DNA from: Faecalibacterium sp.
GTDB lineage: Bacteria > Bacillota > Clostridia > Oscillospirales > Ruminococcaceae
Direction: 5' to 3'
Length of the DNA stretch: 7,497 nucleotides
Assembly: GCA_017483235.1 (NCBI GenBank)
Contig: JAFULE010000246.1
Span: forward strand, 1-7,497
The notes beneath the pieces were generated by a model. That model worked only from the letters and a program-made list of their open reading frames with translations, was not told where the DNA came from and searched no databases. Below, in pieces: positions 1 through 6,631 of the stretch (its first letter is position 1; each line of letters begins with the position of its first letter). Both the position numbers and the translations under genes were made by a program.

Positions 1-214
1 CCACACCTTCTACGGCAGCCTGCAGGGTTTCGTACTGGTTGCCGGCGTCGTCCTTTGCCACATAGGTGGTTTCGGCAACAGCAGCACCCTGATCGGGGTT
101 GGGGTCAGCGCCATCGGTAGCAAACGCAGGCATGCCCATGCTGAACAGCATCGACACTACGACTGCGCCGGCCGCAATGCGCTGAAACAGTTTGCTTTTC
201 AAATCGATTCGCAT
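1..214 (-). CDS. Secreted/surface protein, N-terminus only (cut by left edge)
   Basis: The reverse strand reads 71 codons without a stop from an ATG at 214 to the window edge. The first 32 residues form a Sec signal peptide: a basic start (MRIDLKSKLFQR), a hydrophobic core (about residues 13-28) and a PAFA/TDG cleavage site after Ala32. The mature part begins acidic and Pro/Asp-rich, then reads YVAKDDAGNQYETLQAAVEGV-like sequence at residues 51-71. This 'xxYxTLQxAV' pattern is common at the start of repeat units in large surface proteins of gut Clostridia, so a cell-wall or extracellular protein is likely; its function cannot be told from this fragment. An in-frame ATG lies 12 nt upstream (226). 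GGACAGG sits 3 nt before that one and GAAAGG abuts the ATG at 214, so the start is not settled. The gene has its own promoter and a structured leader. Confidence 0.8.
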   Translation of the reverse strand, partial: MRIDLKSKLFQRIAAGAVVVSMLFSMGMPAFATDGADPNPDQGAAVAETTYVAKDDAGNQYETLQAAVEGV

Positions 215-246
215 CCTTTCACACATATTCCTGTCCGGCAAATCTT

Positions 247-367
247 CAGCCTGCCGCGCCCCGGACCCGACGCTGCAGGCTGGTCAAAGCTGTTTATCTT
301 TTCCCATGGGAAAAGATAAGACCCCGGGGTCTTGCGCGCAGCCAAGGCTGCGTGTACCCGAGTACAC
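247..367 (-). promoter_or_regulatory. Leader with five consecutive inverted repeats
   Basis: Between the promoter at 382-410 and the start codon at 214 the leader holds five inverted repeats almost end to end. In order of transcription they are: 352-367 (GTGTAC/GTACAC, 4-nt loop); 337-352 (CGCAGCC/GGCTGCG); 318-333 (perfect 16-bp palindrome AAGACCCCGGGGTCTT); 294-319 (perfect 26-bp palindrome, arms of 13, centred on CCATGG); and 247-254 with 275-282 (CAGCCTGC/GCAGGCTG, 20-nt loop). The GC-rich 318-333 stem is followed by ATCTTTTCCC on the sense strand, so it could act as an attenuator or terminator. Alternatives are mRNA stabilisation or protein-binding palindromes in DNA. No known riboswitch class is recognised. 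Confidence 0.6.
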
Positions 368-381
368 TTTTTCACGATGCC

Positions 382-410
382 AGTTTAACACTCCGGCACT
401 GCAAATGCAA
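382..410 (-). promoter_or_regulatory. Sigma-70/sigma-A type promoter of the secreted-protein gene
   Basis: On the reverse strand TTGCAT (405-410) is followed after exactly 17 nt by TAAACT (382-387). Both boxes are close to consensus. Transcription should begin near 375, giving a leader of about 160 nt before the secreted-protein start. It lies beyond the terminator of the transporter operon, so this gene is likely an independent unit. Confidence 0.6.
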
Positions 411-423
411 GCAATTCGGCAGA

Positions 424-456
424 TTTTGCGCAAAAGACCGCTTTTTTTGCACAAGA
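424..456. promoter_or_regulatory. Pair of operator-like sites, 21 bp apart
   Basis: A perfect 12-bp palindrome, TTTTGCGCAAAA, lies at 424-435. A related imperfect copy, TTTTGCACAAGA, lies at 445-456. Their centres are 21 bp apart, which is two helical turns, and the nearer one is centred about 22 bp upstream of the -35 box at 405-410. This is the position expected for a dimeric activator or cooperative regulator of the secreted-protein gene. The regulator is not known and the site is called by geometry only. Confidence 0.35.
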
Positions 457-500
457 CGTACCGCTTTGTTGGAGAAGCGATGCACTATCTTCCGGCAAAA

Positions 501-542
501 GCACAGCGCCCCGGCACCTGATACGGTACCGGGGCGCTGTGC
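501..542 (-). terminator. Rho-independent terminator of the transporter operon
   Basis: AGCGCCCCGG-type arms form a 14-bp perfect stem (GCACAGCGCCCCGG pairing with 529-542), extended by three more pairs after a C-A mismatch, around a 6-nt loop. On the reverse strand the stem is followed by TTTTG. It lies about 100 nt past the stop codon of the last transporter gene. The plus-strand side is followed by a pyrimidine run (TCTCCTTCTTCTC), weaker as a U-tract, so its main direction is minus. Confidence 0.8.
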
Positions 543-561
543 TCTCCTTCTTCTCTGCCTT

Positions 562-625
562 GCGGAACAAAAAATTTGCTCCGCCGTGAAAAGTTCTTTG
601 CGCCGCTTTCTTTCAAGAAAGCGGC
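562..625 (-). repeat. Two stem-loops in the 3' region of the transporter operon; possible dispersed repeat
   Basis: Two hairpins lie in tandem after the last transporter gene. One is 602-625 (GCCGCTTTCT with AGAAAGCGGC, 4-nt loop). The other is 562-584 (GCGGAACAAA with TTTGCTCCGC, one A-C mismatch, 3-nt loop). Between them is GAAAAGTTCTTTGC. This combination of AAAAGTTCTTTGC joined to a GCCGCTTTC hairpin resembles short repeats I recall between genes in Faecalibacterium-type genomes, but its copy number cannot be tested here. The role could be 3'-end protection or auxiliary termination. Confidence 0.45.
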
Positions 626-628
626 TAA

Positions 629-653
629 CCACCAGCCCCTCAGTTGCTGGTGG
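629..653 (-). other. Stem-loop spanning the dppC stop codon
   Basis: CCACCAGC (629-636) pairs with GCTGGTGG (646-653) in an 8-bp perfect stem around a 9-nt loop that contains the TGA stop (640-642). It is the first of four stem-loops at the operon's end and may block 3' exonucleases. It could also be a by-product of Thr-Ser codons next to the non-coding flank. Confidence 0.4.
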
Positions 654-1584
654 GGTCCACCGCGTCGCGCAGGGCGTCGCCGATGAAGTTGATGGCCATC
701 CCGATCACGATCAGCACAAGGCCGGGGGGCACCCACAGCCAGGGCTTATCGGTAAGGATGGTCAGGCTTTGGGCGCCGTTGAGCATATTGCCCAAGCTGG
801 CCGCCGGGGGGCTGATGCCCATGCCCAGAAAGGACAGCGCCGCTTCGTCCAGAATGCTGAGCGCCGTGACGTTGGTGGCGTACACCAGCACCGGGGCGAT
901 GGTGTTGGGCAGAATTTCGCTGAACAGGATATACCGCTTGGGCATACCGGCCAGCACATTGCTTTTGACAAAGTTGGTTTCGCGCAGGCTGAGCACATTG
1001 CCGCGCACAAGGCGGGCCACGCCGGGCCAGTCGACAAAGCCCAAAATCAGGATGATGGACCACAGCCCCGGCTCGAAGATGGACGCGGCCACCAGCACCA
1101 GCAGAATATACGGGAAGCTCATGACCATGTCGGTAAAGCGCATGATGATCATGTCGGCCACGCCGCCGAAATAACCGGCGATCAGGCCCAGCACCACGCC
1201 CACCACGGTGGACACACCAGCCGCCGCCACGCCAACCAGCAGGCTGACCCGGATGCCGGCCAGCAGACGGGCCAGCACATCGCGGCCGGTCTGGTCGGTG
1301 CCCAGCCAGTGTTCGGCACTGGGGGGCTTGATGAACTGCGGGGTGATCTGGGTGGGGCCGTAGGGCAAAAACAGCGGGCCGATGAGAGCCGCCAGAATGA
1401 TAACGGCCAGCACCACACCGCTGACCATGGCCAGACGATGCCGGCGGAACCGCCGCCACACCGTTTGCAGGTAGGTTTCGCTTTCGGGGATCTGGGTGCG
1501 CTTGCGGGTACGCTCGGCGGCGGCTTTGGCACGGGCCACCGCTTTGCGCTCGGCCTCGCGGGTATATTGGTTACGATTCAACAT
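640..1584 (-). CDS. dppC: Peptide/nickel-type ABC transporter permease, DppC/OppC family
   Basis: Second membrane subunit of the importer; with DppB it forms the channel through the cytoplasmic membrane. The 314-residue product starts with a highly charged cytosolic stretch (residues 1-50, rich in Arg/Lys/Glu/Ala), then a first membrane helix (51-73). The family hallmark HWLGTDQTGRD is at 92-102, followed by five further hydrophobic segments ending at IGDALRDAVDPTSN. The cytosolic coupling loop falls at about 204-227 (NFVKSN...GMPKRY...EILPN). It keeps the Gly and ILPN of the EAA motif but has KSN where EAA is usual. The ATG at 1584 is preceded by AAGGGGGTGG, which overlaps the dppB stop; the gap between the two genes is 12 nt. 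It is the last gene of the operon. Family assignment is firm; the substrate (di-/oligopeptide rather than nickel or another ligand) is inferred. Confidence 0.93.
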   Translation of the reverse strand: MLNRNQYTREAERKAVARAKAAAERTRKRTQIPESETYLQTVWRRFRRHRLAMVSGVVLAVIILAALIGPLFLPYGPTQITPQFIKPPSAEHWLGTDQTGRDVLARLLAGIRVSLLVGVAAAGVSTVVGVVLGLIAGYFGGVADMIIMRFTDMVMSFPYILLVLVAASIFEPGLWSIILILGFVDWPGVARLVRGNVLSLRETNFVKSNVLAGMPKRYILFSEILPNTIAPVLVYATNVTALSILDEAALSFLGMGISPPAASLGNMLNGAQSLTILTDKPWLWVPPGLVLIVIGMAINFIGDALRDAVDPTSN

Positions 1585-1596
1585 TCCGCCACCCCC

Positions 1597-2543
1597 TTAA
1601 TCCAGCCGGATGGTGGGGTCTACCACCGCGTAGAGAATGTCGGTAAGCAGGTTGCCGATCAGCACCACCACCGCCGAAAACAGGCACACGCCCATGATCA
1701 CCGGGTAGTCGCGGCTGTTGATGGCGCTCATGGTCATCAGGCCAAGGCCGGGCCAGCTGAACACCTGCTCGACCACCACCGCGCCGCCAAACAGCATGGG
1801 GATCTGCATACCCACCACCGTAACCACGGTAAGCAGGGCGTTGCGCAGCGCATGCTTGTTGGTGACCTTGAACCGGCCGATGCCTTTGGCACGGGCGGTG
1901 CGCAGGTAGTCCTTTTGCAGAATTTCCAGCATGGCGCTGCGGAAATAGCGGATGTTGTTGCCCAGCATACCAATGGCCAGCACGATGACCGGCATGACCA
2001 TGTGCTGCGCCACATCCAGCGCGCCGCCGTTGGTGCCCAGAGTGGTCATGCCCGACGAAGGCAGCCAGCCCAGCTGAACGGTGAACACATAGATGAGCAG
2101 CAGCGCCAGAAAAAAGCTGGGCATGCCGCTGGACAGAAAGGACAGGCCCACCACCGCGTAGTCCCCTTTGGAGTACTGGCGGGCGGCGCTGTAGATGCCG
2201 GCGGGCAGGCTGATGAGCAGGCTGACGATCAGGCTGATACCCATCAGCAGCAGGGTGGGGCCAATGTGGTTGGCGATCATCTCACTGACCGCCTCGAAGG
2301 TTTTGTAGCTGTAGCCCAGATTGCCCTGCAGCACCTGACCCAGCCAGATGAAATACTGCACATAAACGGGTTTATCCAACCCCATCAGGATGGCGCGCTG
2401 CTCCAGCGCAGCTTCGCTGGTGCGGGCGGTCATCATCATGGCAAGGGGGCTGCCCGCCGCACTGCACAGCACATAGTCGATGACTGTGATGCCCAGCAGC
2501 ACCGGCAGGGCGATCATCAGCCGTTTGAGGATATACTTTGGCA

Positions 2544-2544
<1 letters not shown>
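1597..2544 (-). CDS. dppB: Peptide/nickel-type ABC transporter permease, DppB/OppB family
   Basis: First membrane subunit of the channel, 315 residues. It opens with MPKYILKRLMIALPVLLGIT, the usual basic start and first helix of DppB proteins. GLDKPVYVQYFIWLGQVLQG-type sequence lies at 55-74, the motif preceding the periplasmic-side domain. A cytosolic EAA loop at 212-237 (DYLRTARAKG...HALRNAL) is well conserved, and GGAVVVEQVFSWPGLG at 253-268 and the VDPTIR end are family hallmarks. Five to six hydrophobic segments are visible. The ATG at 2544 was chosen over an earlier in-frame ATG at 2652 because it gives the standard N-terminus and follows AGGAGGGGG. The earlier reading would run 108 nt into dppF. 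The dppF stop and this start overlap as TGATG, so the two are likely translationally coupled. Substrate is inferred. Confidence 0.95.
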
Positions 2545-3545
<1,001 letters not shown>

Positions 3546-4517
3546 TTACAGCGCCTCCTTTGCAATGTTGCAGCGGGCAAAATGGCCGCCGCCCAGATCC
3601 ACCATGGGCTGGGGCTTTTCGCACACGGTGCCCGCATAGGGGCAGCGGCTGGCAAACCGGCAGCCGGTGATCTGGTGGTAATATTCCGGCACGGTGCCCT
3701 GAATGGACTCCAGTCGGCGGTCGGCCGTATCCCGCACCGAGGGCACACTGCGCAGCAGCGCCCGGGTATACGGATGGGCCGGGGTTTTGAACAGGGTTTT
3801 TACGTCGGCCTCTTCCACGATCTGGCCTGCATACATCACCAGCACCCGGTCGGCCATCTGGGCCACAAGACCGATGTCGTGGGTGATCAGCAGAATGCTC
3901 ATGCCGTTTTCGCGCTGCAGTTCTTTGAGCAGGGCCATGATCTGAGCCTGAATGGTCACATCCAGTGCGGTGGTGGGCTCGTCGGCGATCAGCAGGCGGG
4001 GCTGGCAGGCAAGAGCCATAGCGATCATCACGCGCTGGCGCTGGCCGCCCGACAGGGTCTGGGGATATTTTTTCATGGCGGCTTCGGGGTCGGGCAGACC
4101 CACCTTGCGCAGCAGTTCAACAGCGCGGGCCCGAGCGGCAGCCTTATCCAGCGGCAGATGGGCGCGGATGCTTTCCACCAGCTGATTGCCGATGGTAAAC
4201 ACCGGGTTCAGGCTGGACAGCGCGTCCTGAAAGATCATGCTCAGCCGGTTGCCGCGGATCTTATCTAGTTCTTCTTCCGACAGGGTCAGCAGATCCTGCC
4301 CTTCAAACCACACCTCGCCGTCGGTCACATAACCGTTGCGGGCCAGCAACCGCAGCATGGACAGGCTGGACACACTTTTGCCGCAGCCCGATTCGCCCAC
4401 GATACACACCGTTTCGCCGGGGTTGATGGTATAGCTGATGTGGTCCACCACGGCGTTTGCGCCAAAGTCGCCCACAAAGGTGGTTTCGAGGTTTTTAACC
4501 TCCAGTAAATGCTTCAA
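3546..4517 (-). CDS. dppD: Peptide ABC transporter ATP-binding protein, DppD/OppD family (TTG start)
   Basis: Partner ATPase of DppF, 323 residues from a TTG start. It shows Walker A GESGCGKSV (41-49), Q-loop Gln97 in IFQDALSSLNP, signature LSGGQRQR (155-162), Walker B LLIADE (175-180), D-loop TALD and a standard H-loop ITHD (His213). The C-terminal extension has Cys286, Cys292, Cys299 and Cys316, the same Fe-S pattern as DppF. The start was set at TTG (4515-4517) because it gives the family N-terminus (MKHLLEVKNL) and has GGAGGAG 10 nt upstream. No in-frame ATG occurs between there and Walker A, and the only earlier in-frame ATG (4601) lies inside an intergenic stem-loop. It follows the binding-protein gene after 120 nt. 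With a non-ATG start, its yield may be kept below that of the binding protein. Confidence 0.94.
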   Translation of the reverse strand: MKHLLEVKNLETTFVGDFGANAVVDHISYTINPGETVCIVGESGCGKSVSSLSMLRLLARNGYVTDGEVWFEGQDLLTLSEEELDKIRGNRLSMIFQDALSSLNPVFTIGNQLVESIRAHLPLDKAAARARAVELLRKVGLPDPEAAMKKYPQTLSGGQRQRVMIAMALACQPRLLIADEPTTALDVTIQAQIMALLKELQRENGMSILLITHDIGLVAQMADRVLVMYAGQIVEEADVKTLFKTPAHPYTRALLRSVPSVRDTADRRLESIQGTVPEYYHQITGCRFASRCPYAGTVCEKPQPMVDLGGGHFARCNIAKEAL

Positions 4518-4527
4518 TTCCCGCCTG

Positions 4528-4534
4528 CTCCTCC
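4528..4534 (-). promoter_or_regulatory. Ribosome binding site that fixes the dppD TTG start
   Basis: GGAGGAG on the reverse strand ends 10 nt before TTG (4515-4517). The open frame extends upstream to an ATG at 4601 with no comparable site, so this is the evidence for the shorter, TTG-initiated protein. Confidence 0.65.
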
Positions 4535-4577
4535 GCGCCGCCGGGTTGTTGGCGGCTGTTTGAATGTGACAGAAAGA

Positions 4578-4619
4578 CGGCGTGACCACGCCTTTTGGCA
4601 AAGGCGCGTCACACCGCCG
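4578..4619 (-). other. Intercistronic stem-loop between binding-protein and dppD genes
   Basis: The arms are CGGC (4578-4581), GTGAC (4582-4586) and CGCCTTT (4589-4595). They pair with AAAGGCG (4600-4606), GTCAC (4608-4612) and GCCG (4616-4619), with small bulges and a 4-nt loop. On the sense (minus) strand it starts 18 nt after the binding-protein stop and is followed by TCTTTCTGT, a poor U-tract. Such elements often allow partial termination or protect the upstream message, so the binding protein is made in excess over channel and ATPases. That role is inferred. Confidence 0.6.
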
Positions 4620-4637
4620 CGATCACGGATCGTTTGC

Positions 4638-6272
4638 TTATGCGTTGATGGTCCACTCGTGCACGTTGTTCAGGGTACCGTACATGGTGGCCTTGGCGCC
4701 CGACACCCGCTTGGTCACCGCGCCCAGAGGGCCGTTGGCATACAGGTTGATGAAGGGCACGTTCTTCTGCACATCCTGATCGATGGCATACAATTTCTCG
4801 GCATAAACGGCACTGTCGTTGGTGGCCCAGATGTCGTTCAGGCCGTTTTCGATGATGTCGTTCCAGTAGAAGCACCAGTAGGCCAGCACCCACTGCACGT
4901 CGATGGAGGGATCCACCGGGGGATAGGTGTACTGCACACCGTACATATCGCCTTCGCCGTTGATGCACATGTTCATCAGGGTGGCCAGATCCACCGGCAC
5001 CAGCTTGACATTGATGCCGATTGCCTGCCAGTAGCTCTGGGCCACGGTAGCGGCGTTGATCAGAACCTCCTCGCCGCTGTTCAGGTACAGGCTGTACTCC
5101 TTGGTGGAATCCCAGCCCTTATCCTTGGCAGCCTGCACCAGCGCAGCTGCCTGCGCCGCGTCGAACTTGACCGGCTGCAGGCCCTTGTAGTAGGGGCCGT
5201 CGGGCACAGCAAAGCCGTCGCAGATGGTGCCGTTGCCGCCCAGCAGGCCGTCGATGATGGTCTGGCGATCCAGACCGGCCAACAGAGCCTGACGGATCTC
5301 CACCTCAGGGATGGCATTGCAGTTGATGAACAGGCTTTCCACCGCGTAGGCAGCGCCGTACTCTGCATCCACATTGGGCAGTGCCAGCACCGCCTCGTAG
5401 TCAGCCTGATTGATGGTGCCCAGCAGCGGGGGCACCACATCGATCTCTTCGGTCTGCAGGCCGCTCAGCAGCTGGGCGCCGGCCACGATCTTGATGTTCA
5501 GCTTGGCAATGGCGGGCGCGCCCTTCCAGTACTTCTCGTTGGCCTCAAAGCTGGCGTAGTGGTTGTAATCCACATCCACACAGCGGTACGGACCGGACAC
5601 GACGGTGGGCTTTTTGAACCAGTCGTAAGCGGCCAGCTCTTCCTCGGGAACATCCTTCAGAACATGCTGGGGCACCGTATAGATGTACTGGGCGTAGCTG
5701 TTCAGGAAGGTGACCATATTCATGTTGCTTTTGAAGGTGAAGGTGCAGGTTTTTTCGTCCACAACCTTCACGCCTTCCACCTCGGCCACACCCTCGTCGC
5801 GGTGGCCGCTGTCGTTGGTGCCGGCCAGAGCGCTCAGGATCATGGTGGTGTTGCCCAGCTTGGCGCTGGTCAGGCAGTTCATGGTAAACTTCAGGTCGTC
5901 CGCAGTGATGGGGGTGCCGTCGCTCCACTTGGCATCCTTATGGATGCGGATGGTGTAGGTCAGGCTGTCCTCGGTGGTGATACTTTCGACCAGAATATTT
6001 TCAAACTCGGCATTTTCGTCCAGAGCCACCAGCGGGTTGAACTGCAGGGTGGCGCCGTACACATTCACCCAGGTGGCGTCCACCATCAGGGGGTTCAGGG
6101 TGGCCAGCACACCGGTGGAACCAATGTTGACGATCTGCTCGTTGGCCGCGCTGCCGCCCTGAGCGGTACTGCCGGACGAACCGCCGCAGCCGGTCAGCAG
6201 ACCTGCCGCAGCCGAAACCGCAGCAGCAATGCCGGTAACCTTCAAAAAGTTGCGCCGGGTGATCTTTTTCAT
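4638..6272 (-). CDS. Peptide ABC transporter substrate-binding lipoprotein (SBP family 5)
   Basis: Extracellular ligand-binding subunit, 544 residues, the usual length for family-5 binding proteins. The N-terminus reads MKKITRRNFLK, a twin-arginine-like motif (residues 5-11), followed by a hydrophobic stretch and the lipobox LLTGC with Cys29 as the lipid attachment site. A Gly/Ser linker (30-43) follows. Family-5 features include the YTIRIHKDAKWSDGTPITADD segment at about 106-127 (the 'W.DG.p.tA.D' hallmark), then FTFKSN and YWKGAPAI. The start follows AAAGGAG (6282-6288) with 9 nt spacing. It is the first gene of the operon, with its own strong promoter and a leader of about 115 nt. The neighbours prove an importer. 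Peptide as ligand is the best guess; nickel, sugar-oligomer or other family-5 ligands are possible. Confidence 0.95.
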   Translation of the reverse strand: MKKITRRNFLKVTGIAAAVSAAAGLLTGCGGSSGSTAQGGSAANEQIVNIGSTGVLATLNPLMVDATWVNVYGATLQFNPLVALDENAEFENILVESITTEDSLTYTIRIHKDAKWSDGTPITADDLKFTMNCLTSAKLGNTTMILSALAGTNDSGHRDEGVAEVEGVKVVDEKTCTFTFKSNMNMVTFLNSYAQYIYTVPQHVLKDVPEEELAAYDWFKKPTVVSGPYRCVDVDYNHYASFEANEKYWKGAPAIAKLNIKIVAGAQLLSGLQTEEIDVVPPLLGTINQADYEAVLALPNVDAEYGAAYAVESLFINCNAIPEVEIRQALLAGLDRQTIIDGLLGGNGTICDGFAVPDGPYYKGLQPVKFDAAQAAALVQAAKDKGWDSTKEYSLYLNSGEEVLINAATVAQSYWQAIGINVKLVPVDLATLMNMCINGEGDMYGVQYTYPPVDPSIDVQWVLAYWCFYWNDIIENGLNDIWATNDSAVYAEKLYAIDQDVQKNVPFINLYANGPLGAVTKRVSGAKATMYGTLNNVHEWTINA

Positions 6273-6310
6273 AAGTTGTCACTCCTTTATATCAAAGCAA
6301 AACTGTACGA

Positions 6311-6328
6311 ATGGGCGGCGGTTCCCAT
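6311..6328 (-). other. Small stem-loop in the transporter leader
   Basis: ATGGG (6311-6315) pairs with CCCAT (6324-6328) around an 8-nt GC-rich loop, between the larger leader repeat and the ribosome site. It is short and may be chance; no known riboswitch or T-box sequence was recognised around it. Confidence 0.25.
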
Positions 6329-6349
6329 GCTGTTTTTCAGCGCGCCGTC

Positions 6350-6375
6350 GTACTTTCCCCTCTATATGAAAGTAC
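6350..6375 (-). promoter_or_regulatory. Inverted repeat just downstream of the transporter promoter
   Basis: GTACTTTC (6350-6357) and GAAAGTAC (6368-6375) form a perfect 8-bp inverted repeat with a 10-nt spacer. It covers about +12 to +37 of the transporter transcript. It could be a repressor operator in DNA or a leader hairpin in RNA. Its left arm plus the next three bases, GTACTTTCCCC, recurs at 6561-6571 at the start of the divergent transcript. Confidence 0.45.
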
Positions 6376-6393
6376 CCCATCGTAAACAGAATA

Positions 6394-6422
6394 AGTATAT
6401 AAAAAAGCGGGAGTTCTGTCAA
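6394..6422 (-). promoter_or_regulatory. Strong sigma-A promoter of the ABC transporter operon
   Basis: On the reverse strand TTGACA (6417-6422) is followed after 17 nt by TATACT (6394-6399). The -35 is a perfect consensus and the -10 differs at one position. Transcription should start near 6387, leaving about 115 nt before the binding-protein ATG. Such a match implies high basal strength, so control probably comes from a repressor or from the leader. Confidence 0.85.
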
Positions 6423-6527
6423 TTCCTTCCCCTGCTTCTTTTCGTTAAAGTGAGCCGCAGCCGAGCAGATGTTTCTTTATCGCTTTAAAACAATAAATTT
6501 TTTCATGTCCGGATCCGCCCTTTTCCC

Positions 6528-6556
6528 TTGCATCCCCCTATGGGATGGGGTATAAT
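6528..6556 (+). promoter_or_regulatory. Sigma-A promoter of the C39-like peptidase gene
   Basis: TTGCAT (6528-6533) is followed after exactly 17 nt by a perfect TATAAT (6551-6556); the start point should be near 6563. An AT-rich stretch upstream (about 6484-6505) could act as an UP element. The spacer carries the inverted repeat CATCCC/GGGATG (6531-6536 and 6542-6547), well placed for a repressor. The -35 boxes of this and the opposite promoter are about 105 bp apart, so the two transcripts diverge without overlapping. Confidence 0.75.
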
Positions 6557-6567
6557 TGGTGTACTTT

Positions 6568-6597
6568 CCCCACCATTCGGCAGCATCTGCCACGGGG
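6568..6597 (+). other. Leader hairpin of the C39-like peptidase transcript
   Basis: CCCC (6568-6571) pairs with GGGG (6594-6597), and inside it GGCAG (6579-6583) pairs with CTGCC (6587-6591) around a CAT loop. The structure lies at the very 5' end of the transcript, about 35 nt before the start codon, and may stabilise the message. There is no U-tract. Confidence 0.4.
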
Positions 6598-6631
6598 CTG
6601 TTACTTTATTACAGAACGGAGCAACGGAAAG

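Noticed and set aside
247..367. CRISPR array or invertible promoter
   Set aside because: The repeats differ from each other in sequence and are palindromes rather than spaced direct repeats, and no long inverted pair flanks the promoter.
4518..4601. In-frame N-terminal extension of dppD from an ATG at 4601
   Set aside because: The ATG lies in an intergenic stem-loop without a ribosome site, and the extension adds 28 residues not seen in the family; TTG at 4517 has GGAGGAG at proper spacing.
6289..6387. Riboswitch or T-box in the transporter leader
   Set aside because: Only an 8-bp inverted repeat and a small stem were found; no T-box core or known aptamer sequence was recognised.
4509..6488. 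Plus-strand open frame of 659 codons opposite the binding-protein gene
   Set aside because: It is a shadow of the binding protein; its tail runs through the transporter promoter and leader.
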